Positions 36,085 to 45,229 of a stretch of DNA of 64,000 nt are shown in pieces; position 1 is the stretch's first letter; each line of letters opens with the position of its first letter. The notes under the pieces were generated by a model that saw nothing but the letters and a program-made list of their open reading frames with translations, did not search any database and was not told the origin of the DNA. A program made the translations under genes and the position numbers. This DNA comes from Salipaludibacillus neizhouensis (GTDB lineage: Bacteria; Bacillota; Bacilli; Bacillales; Salisediminibacteriaceae): positions 2,887,924-2,951,923 of the forward strand of contig NZ_KZ614146.1 of the NCBI RefSeq assembly GCF_002886185.1, read 5' to 3'.

Positions 36085-36450
36085 TTTTAACGTTCCCCTT
36101 GCATCTGCTTTTCTCGCTTTTTCTCTCTTTTTCTACCTGCTACATTTGTAGGTGCTACCTCCGTAGCACCTACAGATAATCCCTCTCTTCAATCTCCTTC
36201 TTTCTCGCTCTTCCTCCCGTTTTCTACCTGCTACATTTGTAGGTGCTACCGCCGTAGCACCTACCGATAATCCCTCTCTTCAATCTCCTTCTTTCTCGCT
36301 CTTCCTCTCGTTTTCTGCCTGCTACGTTTGTAGGTGCTACCGCCGTAGCACCTACCGATAATGCACCATTTCAATCTCCCTCTTTCTCGCTCATCCTCTC
36401 GTTTTCTACCTGCTACGTTTAGAGGTGCTACCGCCGTAGCACCTACCGCC
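36085..36450. repeat. Tandem array, 91-bp period, with palindromic core
   Basis: Four cores GTAGGTGCTAC-N4-GTAGCACCTAC begin at 36148, 36239, 36330 and 36421 (the last with AGAGGTGCTAC), exactly 91 bp apart. N4 is CTCC in the first and CGCC in the others. The intervening 65 nt are pyrimidine-rich (CTCTTCAATCTCC, TTTCTCGCTC, CGTTTTCTACCTGCTAC) and near-identical between units; the first unit is degenerate. The core is the inner hairpin of the nested-hairpin elements with its arms in the opposite order. The same arrangement occurs at 45357-45382. Confidence 0.92.
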
Positions 36451-36620
36451 CCTTTTTTCATATTAAATTTCATTCCCTCTAGTTTTTCCCCTCCCCTTTC
36501 ATGTAAACTAATAGAGTATGTATAGATTCAACTAGAGAAGCACCGGAACTTAAATTCGGTTTCGATACTTAAGCTATTATTAAATATCTTCAACAATGAA
36601 CGTAAGTTTTGGAGGCAATC

Positions 36621-38753
36621 ATGCTATTAGAAGCTGAACAACTATTAAAAAAACATTATGGCTATGACGAGTTTCGTAAAGGTCAAAAAGAGATTCTCGG
36701 AAAAGTTTTTTCTCATAAAAATACGATGGGAGTTATGCCTACGGGTGGTGGAAAGTCAATTTGCTATCAAATTCCTTCCCTGGTTTTTGACGGGGTCACT
36801 CTAGTTATATCTCCACTTATCTCTCTCATGAAAGACCAAGTGGACGAATTACACGAAGCGGGCATAGACGCAACATTCATCAACAGCTCTCTTGGTTATG
36901 AAGAAGTTCGCGAAAGAATTCAAGGTATTCAACAAGGCACATACCCCCTCGTTTATGTTGCTCCTGAACGTTTAGAATCTGCTAGTTTTTCACACCTGCT
37001 TCAATCGTTACCAATAGCGTTAGTTGCTGTTGATGAAGCTCACTGTTTATCTCAATGGGGACATGATTTCCGTCCAAGTTACTTGAGAATTCCTGAACTC
37101 ATTGAACAAATAGCTAGCTCACCAGCTGTGTTAGCACTCACGGCAACAGCTACTCCTGAAGTTACAAAAGATATATGTAAGTCCCTATCGATTCATTCGG
37201 ACGATGTCGTCCAAACGGGTTTTGCGCGGAAAAACCTGTCTTTTCATGTAATGAAGGGGGTAGACCGGGATGTGTATATTAAAGACTATTTAAAACGGAA
37301 TCCCAGCCATTCTGGAATCATATATGCCGCAACTCGTAAAGAAGTCGAGCGTCTCCATGACAGACTCCATCAACAAGGAGTCGCTGTCGGAAAGTACCAC
37401 GGTGGTTTGTCAACGGATGATCGACGCCGTATGCAAGAAGAGTTTGTTTATGATCAAACTCAGGTGATGGTTGCGACTAATGCATTCGGGATGGGGATTA
37501 ATAAATCGAATGTTCGTTTCGTCATTCACGCTCAAATGCCCCGAAATATTGAAAGCTATTATCAAGAAGCTGGACGTGCCGGACGCGATGGCGAAGATAG
37601 TGCGTGCATTCTATTATTTAGTGCTCAAGATATTCGGATCCAGCAATTTCTTATAGATCAGTCAAGTATGGAAGACGACAGAAAAGCAAATGAGTACGCT
37701 AAACTCCAGGCAATGGTTAATTTTTGCCATACAGAAAATTGTCTGCAAGCATACATCCTTGCCTATTTTAAAGATACGAATATAAAACCATGTGGAAGAT
37801 GTTCGGAGTGTGTCGATGATCGGGAAACTGTAGATGTTACCAAAGAAGCACAAATGGTTTTCTCCTGCATTAAACGGATGGGAGAACGTTTCGGTAAAAC
37901 AATGGTAGCCCAAGTTCTCGTAGGTTCTGCAAACCAAAAGGTAAAAGATTTCTCGTTTCAAAAACTTACTACTTATGGACTTTTGAAGAACCGAACTCAA
38001 AAAGATGTTAGTCAATTTATTGACTATCTTGTTGCGTCACAATATTTAGCTTTAACAAGTGGTAATTTTCCTGTACTACAACTAACTGAAAATGTGGTAC
38101 CGGTTTTAAAAGGGGAAGTAAATGTCGTTAAAAAACAAGCTATACAACCAAAACAAATTCAAAAAAGTGATCCACTATTTGAAAAACTAAGGGAGTTACG
38201 CCGCCAATTAGCAAAAACGCATGAGGTTGCACCTTATATGGTATTTTCTGATCAAACATTAAATGAACTCTGTTCTAAACTCCCGGAAACGGAAACAGAA
38301 ATGCTTGAAGTTAAAGGGGTCGGTCAAACAAAATTGGATACGTACGGAAAACCATTTTTAACAACAATTTCTGTGTATCTAAAAGAAAGTCCTAAGCAAC
38401 AAGCTATACAACTGACGAAAAAAACCGATGGAATTGGTCTAGAAAAAGACGAGACTCCTAGTTTTATAAAAACTTATGAGTTGTATAAAGAAGGACGCAC
38501 ACTCGAAGAAATAGAACAACTTCGTGCTATTAAGAAAACTACTGTTCAAAGTCACCTTTTACAAGCAGCTGATGAGGATTACGACGTCAATTTTGATTCA
38601 TTAATAGACGTTGCACAGCTTCCCTTAATAGAAGAGGTTGTCGATAGAATCGGCTTAGAGGATGGGTTAAAACCTTTAAAGGATGCTTTGCCTGAGGAAG
38701 TAGACTACTTCACGATCAAAGCATTTGTTAATGACTATCTAGCTAGAAAATAA
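36621..38753 (+). CDS. recQ: ATP-dependent DNA helicase RecQ
   Basis: A 710-residue 3'-5' DNA helicase acting in recombination and fork repair. Helicase core: MPTGGGKSICYQ (motif I), DEAH (II), ALTATATPEV (III), QEAGRAGRDG (VI). The RecQ-C zinc site comes from FCHTENCLQ with CGRCSEC (about 370-402), then a winged helix. An HRDC domain (about 517-595) is followed by a C-terminal helix-turn-helix extension (about 610-710). A TTG four codons earlier overlaps the GGAGG site, so the ATG at 36621 is used. Monocistronic, with a strong terminator. Confidence 0.92.
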   Translation: MLLEAEQLLKKHYGYDEFRKGQKEILGKVFSHKNTMGVMPTGGGKSICYQIPSLVFDGVTLVISPLISLMKDQVDELHEAGIDATFINSSLGYEEVRERIQGIQQGTYPLVYVAPERLESASFSHLLQSLPIALVAVDEAHCLSQWGHDFRPSYLRIPELIEQIASSPAVLALTATATPEVTKDICKSLSIHSDDVVQTGFARKNLSFHVMKGVDRDVYIKDYLKRNPSHSGIIYAATRKEVERLHDRLHQQGVAVGKYHGGLSTDDRRRMQEEFVYDQTQVMVATNAFGMGINKSNVRFVIHAQMPRNIESYYQEAGRAGRDGEDSACILLFSAQDIRIQQFLIDQSSMEDDRKANEYAKLQAMVNFCHTENCLQAYILAYFKDTNIKPCGRCSECVDDRETVDVTKEAQMVFSCIKRMGERFGKTMVAQVLVGSANQKVKDFSFQKLTTYGLLKNRTQKDVSQFIDYLVASQYLALTSGNFPVLQLTENVVPVLKGEVNVVKKQAIQPKQIQKSDPLFEKLRELRRQLAKTHEVAPYMVFSDQTLNELCSKLPETETEMLEVKGVGQTKLDTYGKPFLTTISVYLKESPKQQAIQLTKKTDGIGLEKDETPSFIKTYELYKEGRTLEEIEQLRAIKKTTVQSHLLQAADEDYDVNFDSLIDVAQLPLIEEVVDRIGLEDGLKPLKDALPEEVDYFTIKAFVNDYLARK

Positions 38754-38787
38754 ACATAAATACGCACAAGAAACTAGCATAGGAAAA

Positions 38788-38825
38788 TCTTCGGCCTAGA
38801 GCGGATTCGAGCCCTCTGTTCAAAA
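38788..38825 (+). repeat. Truncated tail of the GC-rich repeat
   Basis: GGCCTAGAGCGGATTCGAGCCCTCTGTTC is nearly identical to the tail of the repeat at 14140-14290; the rest is missing. It lies between recQ and its terminator. Confidence 0.6.
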
Positions 38826-38843
38826 TAATAATCTCTAAAAAAT

Positions 38844-38874
38844 AAAAAAAGGACCGTGGTCTCGGTCCTTTTTT
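38844..38874 (+). terminator. recQ terminator
   Basis: AAAAAAGGACCG pairs with CGGTCCTTTTTT around loop TGGTCT (38857-38862). Nested-hairpin copy G begins 5 nt after the T-run. Confidence 0.9.
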
Positions 38875-38879
38875 CAGAA

Positions 38880-39040
38880 GATAAGAATGTATAAGTTGAC
38901 AACTATCTTTACGCCACGCGTGTCAAGGGAAACCCTCCATTCATTTCGAGTAGCACCTACACTCAGTTACGTAGGTGCTACTCGGAGTGGCGAAAGATCA
39001 CGCTGTATTTAACAAAAGACGGCTATGCCGTTTTTCTTAT
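38880..39040 (-). repeat. Nested-hairpin element, copy G
   Basis: Full copy on the minus strand. Hairpin 1 AAAAACGGC-ATA-GCCGTCTTTT lies just after the stop of the chemotaxis-protein remnant. Outer stem GTGGCG (38987-38992)/CGCCAC (38912-38917); inner hairpin of the GAGTAGCACCTAC type; right end TTATACATTCTTATC facing the recQ terminator. Confidence 0.85.
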
Positions 39041-39048
39041 GCAATCTT

Positions 39049-39373
39049 CTAAACTGTTTTCTTCACAATATTTTGTTCCATATCGTCTATTTGTTCAGTT
39101 AAAGAGCTGACTAAGTTATTCAACGAGAGCGTAATCTGATTAAATTCATCAAATGTCGCTAATTGTTGTTCAGAGGAAGCAGATATATTTTCTGAGCTAG
39201 CTTTGTTGTTTTCAATGATATTCGTCATTTCACTTACTGCATTCAGAACCTCGGACATATTTTTTCCTATCTCATTTGTAAGATAATGAAAATCCTTCGT
39301 TTCATCGTTACCTTGCTCGATTTCGCTTATAATTTGATCTAACACCACAGCGGTGTCCCGAATCTGACTTGAC
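39049..39373 (-). pseudogene. Methyl-accepting chemotaxis protein remnant (3' end)
   Basis: An open frame of about 107 codons starts right after the adeC stop and encodes only the C-terminal signalling helices of a chemoreceptor: IISEIEQGNDETKDF, MTNIIENNKASSENISASSEQQLATFDEF and TLSLNNLVSSL. The sensor, HAMP and the conserved hairpin tip are all absent, and no RBS or convincing start codon is present. It looks like a decayed gene fused downstream of adeC by deletion. Expression as a short peptide cannot be ruled out. Confidence 0.75.
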
Positions 39374-41119
39374 CTATTCTATCTCTTCGTTTACCTTAAA
39401 CGCAATATGCGTTCCTTTCACTGCATCGAAGTAACCTAAATCGGTAAGCTTTAATGCAGGAATAACAGGTAAACACATGAAAGACAATGCCGAAAATGGA
39501 TTAAAATCTCCGTTGAACCCTAGTTCACTAAGGGACTTATCCAATTTTTTTAATTCACTATAGGTTTTCTCTCCAGTTTCAGATGACATGAGTCCAGCTA
39601 TGTTTAAGGTAATACTTGCTAAAACATCTCCATCCTTCACAAGCACTATACCACCGTTGATTCTCTCTATTTCTTGAATAGCAACAAGCATGTCTTCATC
39701 ATTCAAACCTGCTGTGACCAAATTATGTGAATCATGGGCAACCGTTAAAGCAATAGCACCTTTTGTAAAACCTAGTCCTTGAATCATACCAAGACCGACA
39801 TTCCCAGTGTTATGGTGACGCTCAATCACTGCCATTTTCAAAAGGTCTGCGTCTCCTTCTGGCTGGAATTCATCTTTTATAACAGCTGGTTCCACGGTAA
39901 TTTTTTCGGTAACGAGACTGTTAGGTTTCAATTTAATCGCATAGGCTTTTCCACCTTTTTCCATCTTCATAGACAGCATTTCTTTCGTGAAACAGGTGAG
40001 ATTCACAGAGCTCATCAATGCAGAAGGAGGGGCTTTAATTAATGCTGCTTCAGAAAGCATTTCCCCTTCCTTAGCAACGAGTTTTCCATTTTTATACACC
40101 TCTTCAACTTGAAATTCCTCCAAGTTTTTAATAAACAAAAGGTCTGCTTGATAACCCGGTGCAACTGCTCCTTTCGTTTTCAGACCATAACATTCAGAAG
40201 CGTTTAACGTCGCCATTTGAATCGCCAGAATTGGATCTAGCCCTTGACTGACAGCAAGCCTGACATTATCATCAATGCTTCCATTTTCTTTAAGTTCATC
40301 TAAATGCTTATCGTCTGTGCAGAACAGGAATCTTCGGGCATTTCCAGCATTGACTAGTGGAATGAGTGATCGTAAATCTTTTGCTCCAGAACCTTCTCGT
40401 ATAATGACATAGAGCCCCTTACGTAATCTTTCTTTCGCCTCTTCCATTTGCGTACTTTCATGGTCCGTTGTGATGCCTGCCGAACCATATACATTCATTG
40501 AATGAGCATCTAGTCCTGCGCCATGACCATCAATGACCCGATGTCTCGTTCGTGCATCTGTTAGCTTCTGTATCATTCCCGGTTCTGCATTAGAAACAGA
40601 CGGGTAATCCATGACCTCTGCTAAACCAATCACTCTTGGATGCTCATAAAAAGGTGCTAAATCTTCCGCGGAAAGCTCTGCTCCGGAATTTTCGAAAGGA
40701 GTGGCTGGTACACACGAAGGTAACATAAACAACGTGTCCAATATACTTCCTTCTGAATCATCTAACATGAATTGTATTCCTTCTACTCCTGCTACATTAG
40801 CAATTTCATGAGGATCAGTTACTACGGTTGTTACGCCATGGGGAACGACTACATGGGCAAAGTGACTGGGTGGGACCATGGATGATTCGATATGGACGTG
40901 ACCATCAATCAATCCTGGCACGATGAATTTCCCTTTAGCATCCACTGTCTTTTTTCCTTCATAGGAACCAATTCCTACAATGAAACCATTATGAATAGCC
41001 AGATCCTCTTCTTCAATTTCCAGCGTAAAAACATTTACAATCTTCCCATTCTTAATAACAAGATCCGGTTTTATCTCTTTATTCGCTGCTTTTATTTGTT
41101 CAGTAATTTCGTAATTCAT
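39374..41119 (-). CDS. adeC: Adenine deaminase
   Basis: A 581-residue metallo-amidohydrolase converting adenine to hypoxanthine and ammonia for purine salvage and nitrogen supply. FIVPGLIDGHVHIESSMV (about 69-86) holds the first metal ligands, VVTDPHEIANVAG the loop typical of adenine deaminases, and VIDGHGAG and GITTDHEST further ligands. The C-terminal half with VAHDSHNLV and GGIVLVKDG matches AdeC. Length agrees with B. subtilis AdeC (577). The ATG at 41119 lies 10 nt after AGGGGG; a TTG two codons earlier is possible. The upstream ATAACCGAATACT only loosely resembles a PurR box. Confidence 0.92.
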   Translation of the reverse strand: MNYEITEQIKAANKEIKPDLVIKNGKIVNVFTLEIEEEDLAIHNGFIVGIGSYEGKKTVDAKGKFIVPGLIDGHVHIESSMVPPSHFAHVVVPHGVTTVVTDPHEIANVAGVEGIQFMLDDSEGSILDTLFMLPSCVPATPFENSGAELSAEDLAPFYEHPRVIGLAEVMDYPSVSNAEPGMIQKLTDARTRHRVIDGHGAGLDAHSMNVYGSAGITTDHESTQMEEAKERLRKGLYVIIREGSGAKDLRSLIPLVNAGNARRFLFCTDDKHLDELKENGSIDDNVRLAVSQGLDPILAIQMATLNASECYGLKTKGAVAPGYQADLLFIKNLEEFQVEEVYKNGKLVAKEGEMLSEAALIKAPPSALMSSVNLTCFTKEMLSMKMEKGGKAYAIKLKPNSLVTEKITVEPAVIKDEFQPEGDADLLKMAVIERHHNTGNVGLGMIQGLGFTKGAIALTVAHDSHNLVTAGLNDEDMLVAIQEIERINGGIVLVKDGDVLASITLNIAGLMSSETGEKTYSELKKLDKSLSELGFNGDFNPFSALSFMCLPVIPALKLTDLGYFDAVKGTHIAFKVNEEIE

Positions 41120-41260
41120 ACTCAATCATCCCCCTGCAAAACTCTGTTTTATTCCAAGTATTAATTTGATGTGTTCATCGTCAGTTAGTATTCGGTTATT
41201 ATCCACTTTATAAAATTTTATTTAGGCTGTATTAGAAGGAAAACTACAGTATCTAAAAAA

Positions 41261-41284
41261 CTCTAGGTTTAGCTAAACCTAGAG
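41261..41284 (-). terminator. Terminator of the ABC exporter operon
   Basis: A perfect 24-bp palindrome, CTCTAGGTTTAG/CTAAACCTAGAG, with TTTTTT on the minus-strand side, 90 bp after the second exporter gene. Confidence 0.85.
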
Positions 41285-41374
41285 CAAGATTTTAAATATT
41301 ATTTTATATTATAAAGGATTCAAAAGCCAATCGTCTATTTATCGTTAAGTTTCTTCACACAATCCTTCACCTTA

Positions 41375-43252
41375 TTAACCAACTTCGCTTTTTAATTGAC
41401 TGTAATACAGATCAGAATAAAAGCCGTTTTCTCCTAATAGTTGATCATGGGAGCCCTTTTCAATGATTTGGCCTTCCTCTAGTACTAAAATCTGATCGGC
41501 TCGTTGAATCGTATTTAGCCGGTGGGCAATGACGAAACTTGTCCGTCCCTTCATTAGTCGTTGTAGGGCTTCTTGAATTTTTAATTCGGTGATCGTATCA
41601 ATACTACTTGTTGCTTCATCTAAAATTAAGATGGATGGATCTACTAGCAGAGCGCGAGCAATGGATAGTAATTGCTTTTGCCCTTGACTGATACCTCCTC
41701 CTTCTGCATCTATTTCCGTATCATATGCATCAGGCATTTGTTCGATAAACGAATGGGCATTTGCCGACTTAGCCGCTTCCACTATTTCCTCGTCCGTTGC
41801 ATTTAAACGACCATAGCGAATATTTTCCCGAATAGTCCCTTGGAACAAAAATGAATCCTGTAATACAAAAGCCATCTGTCTTCTTAACGACTCTCGTTTG
41901 ACAGAGGAGGTATCGACTCCATCAATAGATATGACGCCATCTGTAGGATCATAGAAGCGTGAAAGTAAACTAATAATGGTTGTTTTTCCAGCTCCAGTAG
42001 GGCCTACAAAAGCAACCATCTCACCCACATCAGCTTGGAATGATATACCGGAAATTGTCTCTTCATCATTCTCATAGGAAAAAGACACGTCTTCAAATAC
42101 TACCTCACCTTTTACATTATTTAGTTCTATTTTTTCTCGTTCATCAATCAATTCATTATCTTCATCCATAATTGTAAAGACCCTTTCGGCACCCGCAATA
42201 GCAGATAAAAGGGTGTTGAATTGATTCGCCAAGTCATTTAAAGGACGGGTGAATTGTCTGGCATACTCCGCAAAGATCACAATAACTCCAATTGTTATCA
42301 CACCATTAATTGCTAAAACTCCACCGACACCAGCAATGATTGCAAAACTAAAGTTATTCAGCATGTTCATCAGTTTCGGAATGAATCCAGAAATAGTTTG
42401 TGCCCAAAATCCAACCTTTTTCAATTCAATATTACGTTCTCCAAATTCCTGAATGACTTTATCCTCTTGCGAGAACGTTTTAATAATTCTTTGTCCAGAC
42501 ATTGTTTCTTGAATATATCCATTCAGCTCACCAAGGTTTTTTTGTTGAGCTTTAAATAATACGCCTGTTCGTTTTGTAATCCATTTCATTCCGTATACCA
42601 TAACTGGCACGATTGTCAACGTAATAAGAGTCAGTAACGGACTTAAGTAAAACATCACAGAGAGTGTACCAATTAAGGTCAGAATACTGGCAAAAATTTG
42701 TATCACTGAGCTATTCAAGGTATTGCTTACGTTTTCTATATCATTCGTTAACCGGCTCATTAAATCACCGTGCTTGCGTTTATCAAAAAAGGGAATTGGC
42801 AAAGTGTGTAAATGATCAAATAAATTCGTTCTCATTTTATACACCGTTTGCTGAGCAACTTGAATCATCCAATAATGCTGCAGCCACACCGATAAAGAGT
42901 GAAGGACATAGATGAGAGCCAACGATAAAAGTACCCATTTTAATCCCGTTGTTTCTTCTGTGACGATAAAATTATCAATCGACATACCTACGATAAACGG
43001 ACCTAACAATGCAAATAGAGAACTGAAAAATACCATTAAAAGTACTAGGAAAAGACGTGCCTTGCTTTCCGAAAGATAATCCCAAATCCGTTTAAGTGTT
43101 CCTTTCCAATCCTGAGCGCGTTTTGTTGTTTGGGGTTGACTTCCCCCTTTTTCATCTGTTGTTTCAGTGTTAATCTTGAATTTTTCCTGCTGAAAAGGTT
43201 CTTTTAATTTATCTAGCACCTGTTGCCTCCTCCTTTCCCAATTGTGATTCAT
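41375..43252 (-). CDS. ABC exporter half-transporter, catalytic subunit (YfiC-like)
   Basis: A 625-residue ABC half-exporter. A cytoplasmic N-terminal extension (about 1-60) precedes six membrane helices (about 65-345) and an ATPase domain. Walker A GPTGAGKTT and Walker B ILILDEATSSID keep the catalytic Glu, and AHRLNT keeps the switch His. Its signature motif is degenerate (ISQGQ rather than LSGGQ). This complements the partner encoded just upstream, with which it overlaps by 44 bp. Size and order match the YfiB-YfiC pair of B. subtilis and resemble BmrCD. Probably a heterodimeric multidrug or lipid exporter; substrate unknown. Confidence 0.85.
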   Translation of the reverse strand: MNHNWERRRQQVLDKLKEPFQQEKFKINTETTDEKGGSQPQTTKRAQDWKGTLKRIWDYLSESKARLFLVLLMVFFSSLFALLGPFIVGMSIDNFIVTEETTGLKWVLLSLALIYVLHSLSVWLQHYWMIQVAQQTVYKMRTNLFDHLHTLPIPFFDKRKHGDLMSRLTNDIENVSNTLNSSVIQIFASILTLIGTLSVMFYLSPLLTLITLTIVPVMVYGMKWITKRTGVLFKAQQKNLGELNGYIQETMSGQRIIKTFSQEDKVIQEFGERNIELKKVGFWAQTISGFIPKLMNMLNNFSFAIIAGVGGVLAINGVITIGVIVIFAEYARQFTRPLNDLANQFNTLLSAIAGAERVFTIMDEDNELIDEREKIELNNVKGEVVFEDVSFSYENDEETISGISFQADVGEMVAFVGPTGAGKTTIISLLSRFYDPTDGVISIDGVDTSSVKRESLRRQMAFVLQDSFLFQGTIRENIRYGRLNATDEEIVEAAKSANAHSFIEQMPDAYDTEIDAEGGGISQGQKQLLSIARALLVDPSILILDEATSSIDTITELKIQEALQRLMKGRTSFVIAHRLNTIQRADQILVLEEGQIIEKGSHDQLLGENGFYSDLYYSQLKSEVG

Positions 43253-44942
43253 AGATTTTCAGATAGAGAGAGGAAGAACGCATTAATTCCTCATGTGTTC
43301 CTCTTGCTGAGATGGTGCCATTCTCCATCAGCAGTATTTGATCTGCATTCATTGTCGTACTCATTTTTTGGGTAATCATAATCGTGGTGCAGGAATAAGT
43401 TCGCAACGCATCAAGTAATCTTCCCTCAGTTTTCACATCTAATGCACTGGTACTATCATCTAATAGAAGAATTTTTGGTTTTCTAATGAGTGCTCTCGCA
43501 ATCGATAAACGTTGCTTTTGTCCTCCGGAAAGATTGACACCTCTCTGGCCAATTCGCGTATCAAAGCCATTTGGTAATTCTTCAATCGTATGATAAATCT
43601 GAGCATCTTTTACGGCCTGTATCATCTCATCCAGACTTGCATCTTCTTTGCCCCAGAGCAAATTATCATGAATCGATCCCGTAAACAGCATAGCTTCCTG
43701 CGGGACGTAGCCAATTTGTCTGCGTAAATAAGACAGCTTCATTTTTCTAATATCCTGTCCATCAATCCAAATCGTGCCATCATCAAGATCATATAACCGG
43801 GGAATCAGTTGAAACATCGAAGTTTTCCCCGCACCCGTAGCACCTAGGACCGCAACCCGGTCGCCAGCTTTCGCTTGGAAAGACAAACCATTAACGACTC
43901 GCTTCTCTTTGTTAGGATAGCGAAAAGTAACCCTGTCAAACTGAATTTCTCCTGCAGTAATTCTCGATCCGTTAGGTTGATCATCTGCATCCTTTAAATC
44001 TACTTCTTCATCCAGTACATCTGCAATTCTGTCTGCAGAGGCACGCGCTCTAGAAAACATAATTACAATCATCGAAAATATCGAAAGGGCCCCCGTCATT
44101 CTCGTCACATAGTTCACGATTGCCACAACTTCTCCGACACTCGCACCTCCATTATTCACACCTACACTTCCAAACCAGAGCACAGCCATAATACTTCCGT
44201 TCATCACGAGTAAAATGACTGGCATCGTTGCTTCGATAAGCCGTAATGCTTTCACCGTTTTCACACGTAGTTCGTCGGATGCTATCGTAAAACGGTTGGA
44301 TTCATACTTTCTGCGTATAAACGCTTTAATAAGCCGTATCGCTGTTAAATTTTCCTGAACAACGTTATTAACGATATCCACTCTGGCTTGGACAGCTTTA
44401 AACATCTTGCCTGCTTTTCTCACCATCCACACAAGAAAGGCAATGAGGAAAGGTATCGTTACTACGAGAATTAAAGCAAGCTGAACGTTCACAAATAACG
44501 CCATAATAATCGATCCGATGACGAGAAGCGGAGCTCTAAGCATAATTCTCAAACTCATAAAAATCGTATTCTGAATTTGATTGACATCATTTGTCATCCT
44601 TGTCATTAAGGATGATGTAGGAAATTGACTAAAGTTAGAAAATGCGAAAGACTGCACCTTCTCAAATAGTTTGGTTCGCAAGTCAAATCCAGTATATTGA
44701 CTGGCAAGAGCCGCATAAAAAGAATTGATAACACCAGCTGCGAAGGCTATGAGGGAGAATCCTACCATGACACCGCCCCAAAGCATCACGACAGATAAAT
44801 CATTCTGCATAATTCCATCGTCAATAATTTTTGACATGAGCAACGGCTGAAGAAGTTCAACCGTTAGTTCAACAATTGTTAAAAAAAGTGCTACATACAC
44901 TGCTACCCGATACGGGCCCAGAAATGAAAATAAACGTTTCAT
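43209..44942 (-). CDS. ABC exporter half-transporter, degenerate-site subunit (YfiB-like)
   Basis: A 577-residue half-exporter with six membrane helices (about 15-300) and an ATPase domain: Walker A GATGAGKTS, signature LSGGQKQR. Walker B reads LLLDDSTSALD, with Asp in place of the catalytic Glu, and the H-loop His is replaced by Gln (ITQKMST). With the partner's degenerate signature this gives one active and one inactive ATP site, the hallmark of heterodimeric exporters such as BmrCD and TM287/288. First gene of the two-gene operon. Confidence 0.87.
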   Translation of the reverse strand: MKRLFSFLGPYRVAVYVALFLTIVELTVELLQPLLMSKIIDDGIMQNDLSVVMLWGGVMVGFSLIAFAAGVINSFYAALASQYTGFDLRTKLFEKVQSFAFSNFSQFPTSSLMTRMTNDVNQIQNTIFMSLRIMLRAPLLVIGSIIMALFVNVQLALILVVTIPFLIAFLVWMVRKAGKMFKAVQARVDIVNNVVQENLTAIRLIKAFIRRKYESNRFTIASDELRVKTVKALRLIEATMPVILLVMNGSIMAVLWFGSVGVNNGGASVGEVVAIVNYVTRMTGALSIFSMIVIMFSRARASADRIADVLDEEVDLKDADDQPNGSRITAGEIQFDRVTFRYPNKEKRVVNGLSFQAKAGDRVAVLGATGAGKTSMFQLIPRLYDLDDGTIWIDGQDIRKMKLSYLRRQIGYVPQEAMLFTGSIHDNLLWGKEDASLDEMIQAVKDAQIYHTIEELPNGFDTRIGQRGVNLSGGQKQRLSIARALIRKPKILLLDDSTSALDVKTEGRLLDALRTYSCTTIMITQKMSTTMNADQILLMENGTISARGTHEELMRSSSLYLKIYESQLGKEEATGAR

Positions 44943-45097
44943 ATAGGATCTCTTCTTTCAAATCTATTATTTTTTCCACTCACAAAAGAGGGAATTTTCT
45001 GATAACTATTAACACCTTTGTATTTATCTCCTATATTACTTTATCATAAAAAACGATTTGTTGGCACGAAAATGTTTCGAATTGCGAAGTAGTTATT
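44943..45097. other. Upstream region of the ABC exporter
   Basis: AT-rich with no recognised operator. It should hold the exporter promoter on the minus strand, but no confident -35/-10 pair was assigned. Element copies D and E begin at 45098. Confidence 0.3.
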
Positions 45098-45226
45098 ACT
45101 AAAAACGCGTAGCGTATTTTAGTAATTACAGCGTGATCTTTTTAGCCACCATCACTTAAGTATCTAGGGTGGGTTTCCCTTGATACGTGTGACGTAAAGA
45201 TAGCTGTCATTTTATACTTTCTTATC
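45098..45226 (+). repeat. Nested-hairpin element, copy D (short form)
   Basis: Plus orientation. Hairpin 1 is AAAAACGC-GTA-GCGTATTTT and the outer stem is GCCAC with GTGAC(G), one pair reduced to G-T. The GAGTAGCACCTAC module is absent, as in copy B. The right end TTTTATACTTTCTTATC is followed 4 nt later by the left end of copy E, so the two are head-to-tail. Confidence 0.8.
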
Positions 45227-45229
45227 TGT

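Noticed and set aside
36085-36450. Regularly spaced palindromes resembling a CRISPR array
   Set aside because: The 65-nt intervals are nearly identical to one another rather than unique, the period is too long, and no cas genes are present. It is a tandem repeat.
36261-36473. 70-codon open frame on the minus strand across the tandem array
   Set aside because: It simply reads the repeat units (Arg/Lys/Glu-rich low complexity) and has no RBS.
41180-41215. PurR-box-like ATAACCGAATACT upstream of adeC
   Set aside because: Two mismatches at informative positions and no second box of the pair was seen.
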